Positions 1 to 11,929 of a stretch of DNA of 64,000 nt are shown one piece after another. Made by a program: the position numbers and the translations under genes. Under the pieces are notes generated by a model. The model was given only the letters and a program-made list of their open reading frames with translations, did not search any database and was not told the DNA's origin. The DNA is from Progne subis subis (Eukaryota > Chordata > Aves > Passeriformes > Hirundinidae). Every line of letters starts with the position of its first letter. Positions within the stretch are counted from its first letter, which is position 1. Location of the stretch: assembly GCA_022316685.1 (NCBI GenBank), contig JAKJHU010000336.1, positions 62,001-126,000 on the forward strand, written 5' to 3'.

Positions 1-727
1 TATAATATTTTTATGTATATTTTTATTCATATATATATATATATAAAATTATATATTTAATATATATTTTGTTTACGTTAAACTCCATTTATAGATTCTA
101 GCACTACTGTCCACACGTACAGGTGTCTCTCAATTGGCTGAGCCACTTGTTCACGAGGCAGGCACACATCCTTCAGGACTCCTCATTGGTCAAACGTCCA
201 TCATCGTGCTGTGTGTCCTCTAAGTTTTGCGTTGTTTGTAAACAGTTTCTCAGGCTCTTGGATCTTATTTTTAGTCCTGTTGTTATCTCAGCAGCCTTGA
301 GGAATTCCTGAGAGTTCCTGGGCAAGGAGGCTCAAGCCCTGTCTTACAATGCAAGATTTATCCAAAATAGTGTATTCTATTACCATCTGTGAACACCAGC
401 TGGGGCAGGTTGTTTATCTCTTCCACGACTCATCCTCCCTCCAGGGAGATATCTTCTGTTAATGGGCCATTGCCACTTTGGGAGGGGCTCTGGTGACCCA
501 CGTTTCCTGTGACCCACACAGAGAAGTCACCTGTCCCTTTCTCTGCCCCTGGCAATGATGTGAGGTGGGACTGAAGAACATGAGGGTCTGGCCATGGTCC
601 CATCATTGCATTTGAGCCCATCTCAGGTCATTTCTGGCTGGGCTCTGCCCCAGCCCACAGAGTGTGACCTCAGCCCTGGACTCTGTCACAGCCGCTGTGC
701 CTGAGCCCTGCAAAGCCTAAAGGTCAC
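1..727. other. No gene recognised; AT-rich edge
   Basis: The first 60 bases are an AT/TA-rich simple stretch. The rest has only short open frames without recognisable domains. I see no retroviral motif, tRNA or splice-bounded exon here. Confidence 0.5.
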
Positions 728-2246
728 TGTCATGGGTTAGCAAGTTTTGGTTTTTAGTTAGGGAGGAATGTGAAGTATTACCCTGTCAGGACCCTGGAAA
801 TAATTTCAGAAAGGACAAGGACCTATCAGAAGCTGGTTTGAGATATTGGCATCTGCTTTGGCCACTGAGAATGTTGAATGTGACTTGGGCAGTACCCATA
901 TAAATCCTGGGTTTGTTCAGGTCAGGCCCTTTTCCTCCTGCTCAGCTGAACAGGTCACATCGAGTGGGTCCTACTGCTCCCCACAGCCCACCTCCCCCTT
1001 CAGGGGGAAGCTCGCCCGAGGCAGAGCCGGACTCCATCGGCTCCCCGGGGGGAGGAGAGGTTGCAGCTTAACGTCAACCACTTTGAAAAAACCTCCCTGG
1101 AGACCCCAGAGCAGGGAGGGATCTCCCCTGATAACAACTCTGGGCCCGGTTTGGTCGAGGCTGCCCCGGGGTGGGCAGAGCTCTCCTCCCGCTCCCCTCC
1201 TCCGGTGTCTTCCAGACAGAGAAGAAAGTGTGGAGGGAGGAAACCAGGCTGATCTGAAATGGAGAGACTGCTGCCTGGAGCAGGAATCACATGGCCACTG
1301 CAGGCCTGGGCAGAGTTAACCCTGTCCTGGCAACATGGAGCTTCCAAGGCCTGACCCTTCCCTGAGAGAGAAAAGAAAGAGACAGAGTGGACGTAGGAAA
1401 GACACCGCATGAAGTCAGTGGAGCAAGTGTGAAAGAACTGATAAAGATTATTAGAAGAGGGGTTGAGGCTGTGGACATTTTTAACCAAGCTTTTCTGCTG
1501 TAAAACTATGGAGAAATGGACTGTTTCTTGTAACATCTTAATGTTGTTTGGAGGAATGCTAGTTCTAGTCAAAGTTGGGGATTGATATGATTGAGATTCA
1601 AGTGGGAATCTTAAAGCCCCTCACTCCTGGGGTAAAAGGAGGTCTCAGCCTTTGAGACCAAGATGATTTTAGAGAGAAAGTGATTTGAAGCCCTCAGCTC
1701 TTGGGGTAAAAGGAGGTCTTTATTTCTTTTGTAATAGAGACAATTTTAGAGCTAGAGGAGAATCCTGGTTTTATACTACAAGAAGATTTCTTAAACAGTA
1801 CCCCAGATACACTGAGAGGCCCATGAGTAGCCAGGAGAAAGGCTGCTAATGGGTGGAACAGCACAATCTGCAAAAACTCCAAGCAGTTGCAGATTTGTGA
1901 CACTGAGAGCCACGGGACTGTTTTTGTCTTGTGGCGAATGTGTCCATAAGACTCTAGAGAGGACTCCTCTCCCAATGTGATGAAAGATTATATTTAAATG
2001 GTGAAACTGACTGAAAATCGCAGCTTGTGTCTGTGTTGTTTGGAAGAAAGTTAACAGTATGTAAGGGAAGGGAAGAGAGTTTTGAAGTTGCATTTTGGGG
2101 TTTTTTTGGGTTTTTTTCCATCTTTTCTTATCTTTTCCATTCTTCTAGTGTGTGTTAATAAAATTGTTTACTTTTTAAGCCTGAGCCTGCTTTGTTTCTC
2201 TTGATCCTCTCCCACAAAAAGAGAGTAAACATTAAGACCGTTACAC
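728..2246 (+). mobile_element. ERVL-like LTR or LTR-containing fragment
   Basis: The stretch opens with TGTCATGGGTTAGC and contains an AATAAA at 2157-2162, followed by a short T-rich tail and a possible CA end near 2246. Composition and the polyadenylation signal near one end resemble long class III avian LTRs. I could not find a 5-bp target duplication at the proposed ends (GTCAC against CTAAA). The boundaries are a guess. Confidence 0.3.
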
Positions 2247-3681
2247 TAAATTTAGCAAACAAAGTTCGACAAATGTGTAGTCACTACATTAATTAGTGTT
2301 TCTGCCCAGTTTTAACTAAAATCATTACTCCTTCCTATGGAAAAGAAATATCCTTCTTGTCCAGGTGCCCATGGCCACAATTGGGATTCCACCTCCAGCA
2401 TTGCCTGTTGTGAGAGACTGGAGGAGATTGTTGGCTGGAAGCATTTTGTGTGTGTTGGGGAGGAAGGGGCAGGTCCAGCCTTGCCCTGCCCTGAAACCCC
2501 AGCACTGCCCTGCCCTGGAACCCCAATCCCCCCAGAGCCTCTATCCCAGCCCAGCAGTGTCTGCCAATCCCTGGCACACAAAAGGCAATGCTCCACAGCC
2601 ACCTCTGCAGCCCCCAGCCCATCTCCTGAGAGACCAAGTGACCCAAAGTCCCTCCTGGGGGAAGGGCCCAGGAAGATCATGGGGTATTCAAGGCTGACCA
2701 CAAGGCAAGCACACATCTTGACCCCCACCTCCTCTTGGAATTTCTATCTGAACACAGCTGGAATCCAGGAGTTGGTAGCTCTGTGTGTGTGTGCGTGTGT
2801 GAGCTTCTGTGTATCTCGTCTTTTTTTCTGTGTCTTCCTCTTCTAATTCTATCCCTTTGCAAACAGTTGAGTAAATTAAATTTAACACGTTTTAACAGGA
2901 TATTCAATGGGCCAATTTATATTGCTCTCAGAAGTGCTTTTTGTTGATTGAATATTGTATTAAACCTTTTGCCAGAGTTTCTCTGATTTTCCAAAGTTGC
3001 CAGTAAAGTCTGTTTTGTTGTTTTGAGCTCCTGAAAATCCCTTGTTGCTATTTCTCCAGTGCATCAACTCAGAGTACTCAAAGAGTTGTAATTCCTTTTG
3101 AAATGTTTAAGTGAGAGAGTTGTGTGGGGGATGAGGGTCACTGTTTGTGTGTCCTGCTTGGCACAGCCCAGGCAGGGCTTTCACAGCCACATTGCACACT
3201 CCATTTCCCACCTGCACCTGCTGGTGCCTCTGAGTTCTGCTTGCCCAGCCCCAGGGATGCTCCCCTTGTCTGCCCATTCCCCCATGGTCTCTGGGCAGGG
3301 ATGGCCTCAGTGGGGGCTGCTGACAGCCACAGACACTTGGAGGCTGCTGCTGGATTTGACTTCTCCAGAGGCTTGTTCAGCCTTCAGCTGTTCAGTGTCC
3401 CAGGGCTCATTATCATTCAGAATACCTTAACAGCCAAGCCTCTGGGAATAATTTGATTTAGGTTTTCAAATTTTTGTGGTTAATTAACCGATTTCTGAAG
3501 TGTATTAAAAGTGAATATATATTTACAAAAGGCAGTGAGAAAAGATTTTTTGTGTCCGGTTCAGGTTTTGCTTCTGTTAATGCCTTGATATGTGCAATCT
3601 CCAGTTGACACTGAATCCAAGTATATTCTAATGCAGTTTGAATAGATACAAACATCAAGATCCTTTATGTCTGACAATCAA
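2247..3681. other. No gene recognised
   Basis: Several overlapping short frames occur on both strands (2312-2846, 3098-3456), which usually reflects GC-rich noncoding DNA rather than genes. A short TG repeat lies near 2783-2803. No domain is recognisable. Confidence 0.45.
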
Positions 3682-4258
3682 TCAGACTCTGTCCTTACTC
3701 CTCTTCTCCTGACCTGGATTCCACTGGGCACACACCTTCCTTTTCCATCCTCTTTCCCAGAGAAAATGCCTCTTCAGGCAAGCCAGCCTTCTGCCTGGCC
3801 TGCTTGGCTTCCCACCTTTGGAAATTGCCTGCTCCTGTGCCCTTAGGAGGTGATGTTTCCAAAGTGACAAGCGCTGATTGAGCCCAGCACCTGCAAAAGC
3901 ATTTTTCCTGGGGACCTTGCTTACCAATTCCCTGAGCAGTCTGAAGTGTGCCCTGAGCTGAGGTTTTGCTGGTCCTTTTCCTCTTGTCAGAGGTTTGAAA
4001 GTCAATTTATTTGTGGTCACTGTGGCAGAAACCAAATCACCCCTGTTTGATTTACAGCATTCCCATCTAAAGCCAACATGTGCCAGCGATTGGGAGGAAA
4101 GGAGCCCTATCCCAGTCAAAACCAGAGCAGTGGGAGCAATTCAGCTGATTCAGGCAGACGCCCGCCAATCCCCGCTTGGCTCAGGGCACGTGGGGCTGAG
4201 AGGGCGGCCTGGCTCTAGGGGGGCTGAGCTGGAGAGCGCTGGGCTGTGGGGGGCTCCC
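3682..4258 (-). mobile_element. CR1 LINE ORF2 fragment, copy 1
   Basis: The minus-strand frame 3682-4119 reads like the linker between the endonuclease and reverse transcriptase of CR1 ORF2, including LRELVSKVP and a Lys/Arg-rich stretch after QEQAI. There is no catalytic domain, so it is a fossil. The same segment recurs at 9497-9930, where about 130 bases present here near 4027-4160 are missing, so the two are copies from a duplication and not independent LINE insertions. The flanking part at 4160-4258 is shared as well. Confidence 0.75.
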
Positions 4259-5228
4259 CCCTTCCTGGGAAGAGGCTCCCTGGGGAGGAAGAAGGGCCAG
4301 GCATGAGCCCCAAGGACCCTGGCCAAGGGATGGCAGCAGGGGAGGCGTCTGTAGCCGATGCTGTGTGCAAGGAGCTGTGGGAAGGAGTGACTGTGGGGCT
4401 GGGCTCAGGGAGGGCGTTCCCCCAGGCCCACAGGCAGAAAGCCCTTGGCACAGAGCAGGAGCCAAGTTCCAGGTCACCAGGAAGAGCCCTCCTCCTCCCG
4501 GGGCTGCCATGGGTCCCACAGGAGCTCAAGGCCATTGGGGACCATTTCTGCTTGCCGCCGAGCCCCAATGTCCCTCATGAGGAGCGCCAGCGTGAGGGAG
4601 GAGCCGCCATTTCAGGACAAGCCATGAGGGCCAAGTGGTCATCCCCGAAGAACACTGAAGGGAACACTCTTGATTACCCCTTTTCCTGAGAGGTTTCTTT
4701 AGCTGAAGTTGCTGACAAGGACCAGACTTGACAGCCCTGAATGGGTTGTAGTTGTTTTATTCTCTATGGTTTTGGGTTGGAGAGGGTGAAACGGGAAAGC
4801 CTTACAACTACGATTGCTTGGGAGAAGATTCTAAACAGCATGAAACCTATAAGCGCTATAGAAATGAAAGCAAGCTTTGAGATGTAGGATGCCCAGCCGA
4901 GAGACAGTGACCGAGTTAGCTGAAGGCAAGAGCCCTGTTGTTTGAGCAATATCCCTAAAAGACCAAGGGATGCCGAGGGTCCAAGGGGGAGGGGCCCTGC
5001 CAAGGTGGCAGGGAAAAGGAGTCTAGAAAGGAGCTTTTAGGGTTCAAAATGGGGCGCAAACGAGAACTTAGGCCTCTTTGTTCGGGCACGCTTTTAGCTG
5101 TGGCCGGCAGTGTAAGCAAAGCTCTTGCACTGAGGAACTGTGCAATAAAGCCCATGTTTCAAGAGCTGCTCTGGACTCCAGAGATGTCTCATCTCTGTCC
5201 CTACACTCGCCTACAGATTTGGGATGTT
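4259..5228. other. GC-rich noncoding DNA with possible ERV remnant
   Basis: No gene is evident. A minus-strand frame at 4764-5003 encodes about 79 residues with a central hydrophobic stretch, perhaps the tail of an Env. On the plus strand an AATAAA at about 5143-5148 is followed by a GC-rich tail like an LTR R/U5 region. The two signals are on opposite strands, so I do not assign an element. Confidence 0.3.
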
Positions 5229-7062
5229 TTAGTTTTTGAGTCCTGTGTGGGACTGGGTTAACTGGGTGCTGCAGGGTCTCAGGCAAGGCATCCAAAACGC
5301 TTGCCCCACACCCAAGGGTGTCAGCAAGATCTGCTGCAGCTGTGGCCTTTGCGCAGGGTGCTTGGACAAGCACCAGCAGATGAGATGATGGCACTCTGGG
5401 GAGAGAGAAGGCAGAAAGCGCCGGTCAGTTGCAGAAGGCTCCCGCCCAGCGGCTCCCGGCAGCCGCAGGGCCCAGGCCGTGCTGCGTGTGCTCAGAGGCG
5501 CGCCGGCCTTCCGACCGGCTCTGGCCTGTGCGGGAGAGCAGCCCGGCGGGACACGGCCACGTCCTTCAGCCACGTGTGCCTGGCCAACCCCGTCGGCACG
5601 GGCCGCCTCCTGCAAAGGCCAGCCCTTGAGGGCAGGCGCCGGCGGAGCCGCGTGAGGGCCACACCGGGCCGCGCGCCGCCATCTGCCAAAGCCTGCCTTC
5701 TGGAGGCCGCATACCAACCTGGAGAGAGCTGCCGCTGTGAAGAAGAGCTGCTGCCACATGATGTCACGGTCCTCCTGGAAGGGGAGGCTCCCGCACACCA
5801 TGATGTACAGCAGCATGCCCAGGGATCAGACGGTGGCTACATGGCCGTGGTCGTAGCCAAGGCAGATCCACTCGGGTGGGCTGTACACGCGTGTTCCTAG
5901 GGGACACAGGCGGCACTGTCCAGGTGCAGGCCGCTGGCTCCCAGAGCCTGGCGCCAGCCTCCTGGCAGAGGCAGGGGCTGCACCGGCGGCCACAATTTTT
6001 CCCAGACCCCCCCCGCGTCCCCCATCCAAGCGGCCAAAGCCAAGGAGCCATTCGGCAAGGCAGAGAAGGCCAGGGGAGCAGCCCCTTGTGGGCCTGCCAA
6101 GCCCAGGGGCCACGGCCTGGCTTTTGCAGCCTCCCTGTGTCGGTAGGGCCAGCAACTGGCTCCCGGAGCACGGCATCTGCCCCGTGCCACAGGACAGCCG
6201 GCAGCAGGCTGAGGGACGCACCCACAGCCCAGGAGAGAATGGGGCTGAGCAGTGCCTGGCACCGGGAGCAGGGCCCGGACTGTGGCTCACCGGCAAATTG
6301 CGTGTAGGCCTGCTCCTGGAGGAAGGTGCCGCAACCGAAGTTGATGAGCTTCACATCGCCACTCTGTGGGTCCACGAGGAGGTTCTCCAGCTTGATTGTC
6401 CCGGTGCAGGACGCCGCAGGCGGTGCAGTGCCGCACGGCCTCCAGCACCTGGCAGAAAATCCAGCGCGCCATCTCCTCATACAGGACGTCCCGCTCCAGC
6501 AGGAATTCCAGGAGATCCTGCGACTGCTCCGGACGCTCCATCACCAGTGCAAAGCCGTCAGGCTGCTCGAACCAGTCGAGAAGCTGGATGATGTTGTAGC
6601 AGCCGGAGTGCACCTTCTCCATGAGCACAATCTCCATCGGAACACGGGTGCCGTCGGGCTGTGAGGAGGAGACAACACCTCCAGCAGGTCTGCTGCTGCC
6701 CTGTGGCTGCGCTGCCCCTGCCTGGGATGTCCCAGGGCCCTTTTGGGCAGCCTCTCTGGCCATGGGGATTCCTTCTGCCCAGGGGATGCTTGGGCACCAC
6801 GGCCCCCTCTGTCCCGCTGGCCCCGCTCACTCACCAGCTCGACCCACTGCAGGACGCTCTCCCGGGCCACGCGTTTTGATGGCCACTTGCAAGCCATGGG
6901 GAGAGGGGGGCTGATATGGAGCCCTGCCCCTCCCCACCCGTGCCCCTCCTCGCACACCCGGGCTCCCGTCCGAGAGGCAGATGCCTGAGAAAACGGTGCC
7001 GAAGCCGCCACTCCCCAGCTGCTGGCCCCGCTGGTACAGGTCCTGCAGCTCCTTCTTCTGCC
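5229..7062 (-). pseudogene. PIM-like serine/threonine kinase, broken gene
   Basis: PIM kinases are constitutively active cytoplasmic/nuclear Ser/Thr kinases. Five exons can be placed with GT-AG borders: 6958-7062 (glycine loop LGSGGFGTVFSG), 6835-6885 (VAIK lysine), 6291-6658 (hinge to HRD and the DFG region), 5719-5896 (TRVYSPPEW to the helix F region) and 5229-5395 (C-terminal lobe ending CWCLSKHPAQRP plus a short tail). The exon sizes 105, 51, 368, 178 and 167 suit a PIM-type gene. Lesions: one extra A after VAIK (near 6873), one extra A just after HRD (near 6392), one extra base near 5735, DFG read as NFG, and a conserved Trp changed to TGA near 5834. Three frameshifts, a stop and loss of the metal-binding Asp mean no active kinase. 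Paralogues are likely elsewhere in the genome. A first exon upstream is not resolved. Confidence 0.85.
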
Positions 7063-7082
7063 CTGCAGCTGGGACCGAGGCA

Positions 7083-8532
7083 TCAGCCTTGCGCCCAGGG
7101 ACCCCCCCAAGGGAAGAAACCCGCCAGAGAAGCGGGCCAGGCCAGCGCGGGCCACGTTGCTCTCACCTGCTTGCTGCTGTGCGCTGGGCAGCGGGCACAG
7201 CCTTGCAGCCGTGGGGCTGGTGAGAAGCAGAGCTGGGGCAAGGCAGCACACAGAGGCGGCTGCAGGAGCCGCAGCGCAGCGGGGCAGGGCGGCACTGTCG
7301 CTGTCCCTGGCCTTGTGGGCTGCACTGATCTGTCGATGACAGCCAGGGCTGCAGCCCGAGCCTTGGCACAGGGAAGTCCCAGGAGCAGCTGGCAGCCAGA
7401 GAGGGGTTTTTGAAGCCACAGCATCAGAGCCACTGGGAACAGACAGGGACTAGGCTGCTCTCGGAGCCCTGGCCTGGCCTGGCCTGGCCTGGGGATGCCC
7501 CAGGGGAGCCTCACGACAGCTCCTGAGGAGATCTCACCTGCTCCTCGAGAGGCCTTGGAGGTAGTCCAGGGCTGTTGTGGGGCAGCTTCCTGGAGGTGGA
7601 GGATCCTCCTTGGTGTCTCAAGGATCGTTTCCACCACCAGGCTCAGGCTGTTGCCTGCTGGCACAGCCGGCACAGCCAGCACAGCATCCTGGGAGCTGTG
7701 GAATGACAACTGCTGGCTCCCGGACGCTTGCTGCTGTGCCAGCTGCTCCTGAGAAGGCTCTCCTGCATCGGACTGGGCTCCCATTTGGACTTTGGGGCTC
7801 TCCCTGGCCATGTTAAGGGTCAAGGTTGTGCCCGTGCTGCTGAAGTCCGTGAGTCCAAGGGAGCTGGGAGACCTGTCCACGGGCTCTGCACCTTCTGCAG
7901 GCGGACGGGTCTCGCTGAGCCTCTGTGAGGGATGGAGGCTGTCAGAGATAGCAGAGGCTCCTGACAGGATGGAGGGTCTCTGACAGCCTGAGCTTCCTGC
8001 AGGGATGGCGGGTGTGCGCTTCTGTGCCATCCGTGCAAGGGTTGAGGCTCTCCCAGGGATGGAGAATGTTGCTGGGAGCAGCCTCTTGGAGGGATGGAGG
8101 CTTTGGGAGGAGCTGAAGGAGCCACAGCAGGGCAGGTGGTCCGGCTTCACCAGCTTCTCCAGTTCTTTCCACAAGGCCTGCCACATCCCAGTGTAGAGCG
8201 GCACACGTGTCCCTCTGCAAGCCCAGTGCAGCAGCATCAGTTCCTGCAGCTCCTGGGCTGCAGCCACGCAGGGGGCAGCAGCAGGACAAGTCCAGGGGGC
8301 TCGCGGGAGCACGTGGCCGCTTGCGAGGGGTGGCCCGAGGTCTGGAGCGCCTGGGAGCCGCAGGGGCTCCTCGGTTCCTCCATGAGCCTCTGGGCCAGAC
8401 TCTGGGAACTTTGTTCCTCTTGGGGGTCCGTGTCTGCCACCTCCATAGTTGCCAGTGGCCAAGGGCCCAGCAGGCAGCCACGGCGGCCAGCAGCAGGACA
8501 AGTGCAGCTAGTAGGACACCACCGTCACTCAT
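7083..8532 (-). CDS. Uncharacterised ORF region with N-terminal membrane segment
   Basis: An ATG at about 8532 opens a frame (MSDGGVLLAALVLLLAAVAA) with one strong N-terminal transmembrane helix, then a basic stretch. The longer open frame 7083-8501 (472 codons) is in a different phase and contains a plausible helix (LQELMLLHWACRG) and degenerate internal repeats built on SLHPSQRL. Either a frameshift or a splice joins the two, or one is chance. It lies directly upstream of the kinase pseudogene on the same strand and could include its 5' exon, or be a separate small membrane protein. I do not recognise the family. Confidence 0.35.
7920..8110. repeat. Degenerate short tandem repeat with CTTGGAGGGATGGAGG-like core
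   Basis: The core GGGATGG(A/C)GG recurs several times between 7928 and 8100 with spacings of roughly 30-60 bases. On the minus strand it encodes the repeated peptide SLHPS(Q/K)RL. It looks like a minisatellite that has expanded within the reading frame. Confidence 0.45.
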
Positions 8533-8599
8533 GGCTCCGGCACGTGCCATCGCGGCTGCACTGGCAGCTGTTGGTGCTGGCAAGGCTTATATAGGCTTG

Positions 8600-8994
8600 G
8601 TGTGATGTCACAGTGCTGTGGCCAGGACAGCTGTGTGACATCACAGCCCTGCCTCACGCCAGCGCGTGGCCCCTTTGTGCCATCAAGGCCCCGCTCGCCT
8701 CGGGGATCAGCGGAGCTGGCTGATGCCTGAAGATGGACATGGCCAGAAAAAGGCCTGGAAGTAAGAACCGGAGCTCAGCCTGTGTCAATGAATCCTTTCC
8801 TGGAGTAAGCCGTGTCACCTTGGGAACAGTGCTGGTGCCAGCAGCATCAAGTCCACAGCTTCCATGACGCTGCAGCATTACCAACTGGAAAGTCCCACTA
8901 CTCAGTGCCTGAAAAGATTCTCCAGAGACAAAGGGACTCAAAGTTCCTCTGTTGCTGGGGAGCTCTCCTGTGGCAGGCTGGAAGAGATTTTTTG
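8600..8994. other. No gene recognised
   Basis: Upstream flank of the minus-strand ORF. Short frames only; no domain, promoter motif or mobile-element end that I can support. Confidence 0.4.
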
Positions 8995-9930
8995 TTAGCA
9001 GCTCACTGACTTCTGCAGAGCCTCAGATCTAAATAAATCAGGATTTGCCAAAGGCCGCTCATGGTACTTCCACTGCTCTGGTTTTGACTGGGATAGCGTT
9101 CCTTTCCTCCCAATAGCTGGCACGTGTTGGCTGTAGATGGGAATGCCATCAATCAAACAGGGGTGATTTGGTTTCTGCTGAGCAGGGCTTGCCCTCTTCC
9201 AGGACCTTGCAGTGTCCCTTGGTGCAATGCAAGGTTTTCCACTGGGAAGGGAGAGACCAGTGTTGAAGACAGAGGCAAAGAATGCATTAAACACCTGAAC
9301 CGTGTCTCTGTCCCTCTTGGTGAGGTAACTATCCACATCCTGGAAAGGGACAATGTTCTTTTTACAATGATTTTTTCCTTTCACGTATTGGAAACCACTG
9401 GTTTTATTGTGCCCCACATTTCTGGCCACCTTCATCTCCAGGTGAGCTTTCACCACACCAAATTTCTCCCTTTGGTGGCAAGAAAGATCTGTGTCCTCTT
9501 CTCCTGACCTGGATTCTGCTGGACACACACCTTCCTTTTCCATCCTCTTTCCCAGAGAAGAGGCCTCTTCAGGCAAGGCAGCCTTCTGCCTGGCCTGCTT
9601 GGCTTCCCACATTTGGGAATCCCCTGCTCCTGTGCCTGTAGGAGGTGATGTTTCCAAAGTGACGAGCGCTGATTGAGCCCAGCACCTGCAAAAGCATTTT
9701 TCCTGGGGACCTTGCTTACCAATTCCCTGAGCAGTCTGAAGTGTGCCCCGAGCTGAGGTTTTGCTGGTCCTTTTCCTCTTGTCAGAGGTTTGAAACTCAA
9801 TTTATTTGTGGTGGCTGTGGCCAAGACGCCCGCCAATCCCACTTGGCTCAGGGCACGTGGGGCTGAGAGGGCGGCCTGGCTCTAGGGGGGCTGAGCTGGA
9901 GAGTGCTGGGCTATGGGGGGCTCCCCCCGT
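8995..9930 (-). mobile_element. CR1 LINE ORF2 fragment, copy 2
   Basis: The minus-strand frame 9450-9842 repeats the LRELVSKVP linker segment seen at 3682-4119. The overlapping frame 8995-9657 carries the next part of CR1 ORF2, including VFNAFFASVFNTG, which lies just before the reverse transcriptase. A frameshift separates the two. No RT or endonuclease catalytic motif is left. At its right end the sequence shared with copy 1 stops exactly where the ERV-1 LTR begins, so the LTR was inserted in, or recombined with, this duplicated block. Confidence 0.75.
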
Positions 9931-10218
9931 GGGAGATTAGGGACAAGCAGTCGGAAGTTATCGGGTTGTACAGGCAGACAGAACCCCTCCCTCAACACTT
10001 AGTTAGTGTCCCTGATAAGGTAAGCAACACGTAACTTGTAACGTAAGCAGATGGATGTGATGTCGCAAACAGAGGTTTTATAACTCCATGTAATCAGTTA
10101 ATAAACGCCATTTGCCGTCCACCACATTGGTGTCTGTGAGCTGGTGGCCCAAGCAGCCTGGGTGTGGCTGCTGTGTTGTTCCCAAACCAGGTCGCTACTG
10201 CCTCAGCTGGAGGCAGCA
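9928..10218 (+). mobile_element. ERV-1 5' LTR
   Basis: This 291-base block recurs at 13132-13424. It contains a TATA-like TTTATAA near 10077 and AATAAA at 10100-10105, and ends in GGCAGCA two bases before a primer-binding-like TGGTGCCGAAACCC at 10221. The first base is C where the 3' copy has T (TGTGGGAGATTAGGG). Confidence 0.85.
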
Positions 10219-10220
10219 AG

Positions 10221-10240
10221 TGGTGCCGAAACCCCTGGGA
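10221..10240 (+). promoter_or_regulatory. ERV-1 primer binding site
   Basis: TGGTGCCGAAACCC lies two bases downstream of the LTR, the expected place for tRNA-primed minus-strand synthesis. The tRNA species is not assigned. Confidence 0.6.
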
Positions 10241-10340
10241 ACATCGCCCGGGAGAACGGGAGTCGCCTGGACGGGTGAACGACGGCCGAGCGGTGGGACC
10301 AGCTCGGCAAGGGGGATGCCCCAGGACCCATGGGAGAAGG

Positions 10341-11890
10341 ATGGAACCTCTCATGAAGACCGTATCTCAGATTCATAAACAGTGGGGAATTGATTGTAAA
10401 GCAAAAGATTTTACCCTTGCAGTGATGAGGCTTTTGCAACTTAATATCATTGATCGTCTGATGGATATTCTCCACCCAGATATTTGGGATCAATGCACAA
10501 AAGCTCTAGCCAAGGAAACTATGTCTTCTGGGTCGGCAAAGTATCTTAAGTCATGGGGGAGGGTTGTGCAAGCTTTGCAAAGGGCTTTGCAGGAGCAAGA
10601 GACCTGGAAAGCCACACAAAATTGTCTAAAATATACGCTGCAGCTCAGTGTAGGAGCTGTGATGCAAACTGTTTTAGAAGGAACTTTTTCCGAGGAAACT
10701 TTTAAAGGGGATTATCAGAGCATAGAAAAAATGCGATCTGACAATCAGTGACTGTGTTCAGGCTGCTGATAAAGTTGGTGGTGCAGACTGCAGAAGCTTG
10801 GAGGAGCAAAATCTCCCTCCAAAGATTCAAGTCCGGAGTTAGCTGCTGAAGAAAAAAAATTAGGCAAAATTGTTTTATGATTGATTAACTGAGGAAGCCA
10901 GGAATATTGCCAAAAATTCTGCCAGGGGGTTGCTGGTAGAAGGGGCTGAGGGGGGACCTCCGCCTTATACAGCAAGAGATTGCAGTAAATCGCTGGGAGA
11001 GAACAAGAATGTAGCCAGATTGGAATGTTTGGCAGATAGCCAAGAAGCAGCAAACAAAGAAGGTATTTTGCATAGTGTGCTCCTTGTTAACAGAAACAAA
11101 GATAGCGCGGGCACATGGGAACAGAAGAAAGAGGGAATTAAAGCTAATCGGAACGCTTGCCAAAAAGCACATTTTTTTAAGGAACACAGTTTAAAAGGGG
11201 GAAGAAAGGGGCAGCTCAGCCCTGAGAGAAAGGGGCGGGGGCCCAGAGGGAAGGAGTGGCCCAGCCCTGAGGGAAAGGGGTGAGGTCGGAGCCCGACCAA
11301 AAGGGTTCAGAGCCCGGAAGCAGCCAGTCAGTCGACTTCGGCTCAGAATCGGACTCTAGCTCAGATGACTGGGACAGCCAGTCCTGTCCTGCTGGCTCTG
11401 GCTCTGGCTCGACAAAGAAGAAGTAAGAGTAAAATCAGTAACAACAATGTTTCTACTTGGGTTGAGGGGAAGTCAGAAAAAGAAGGAACTCCTCTCACAA
11501 ACTGGAGGAAAATAAAAATTGCATGTGCCGATTGGGGTCCATCGGCCACACTGGCTTTTCCAGTCCGAGTTGGGGGGCAGGTGGAAACCAGAGAACACAC
11601 TCACCGGAAACTCCTAAAGATGTTCAAGCAATTGCTAAAGCAGTAACTGACAGAGGGAGCAATTCAGCTATGGTTTCTACTCTCATTGATAGTGTTTTTG
11701 GAGGGATGACATGCTCCCGTTTGACATAAAGCAAACCTGCAGATTGATTTTGATGGGGCAGGGATGATAGTTTTTAAACAAGAGTGGGAGGACAATTGTG
11801 CAAACCAACTAGCTCTGGTCACTGGTGCAGATCAATTAGACCCCATCAGATTCTCACAGCACACAGACACAGGAGAGAGGCCACACCTGG
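10341..11890 (+). pseudogene. ERV-1 gag remnant
   Basis: The first frame (to 10751, with the ATG at about 10341) reads as a retroviral matrix protein of beta/alpha style, with IHKQWGIDCKAKDF near its start. After stops and shifts, an inter-domain region follows (10930-11283). Capsid-like sequence comes next at 11365-11730, with WGPSATLAFPV and the segment DRGSNSAMVSTLIDSVFGG, typical of the N-terminal capsid. The capsid C-terminus, nucleocapsid, protease and all of pol are missing: sequence passes within about 100 bases into env near 11890-11960. This Gag could not assemble particles. Confidence 0.75.
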
Positions 11891-11929
11891 CACCTCCTCC
11901 TCATTCAGTCCTTTAGCTATCTACCAAAA

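Noticed and set aside
5301..5900. A 199-codon plus-strand open frame
   Set aside because: It is antisense to the PIM-like kinase exons and has no domain of its own; high GC gives long chance frames.
9124..9507. A plus-strand 127-codon frame
   Set aside because: It is antisense to the CR1 ORF2 fragment.
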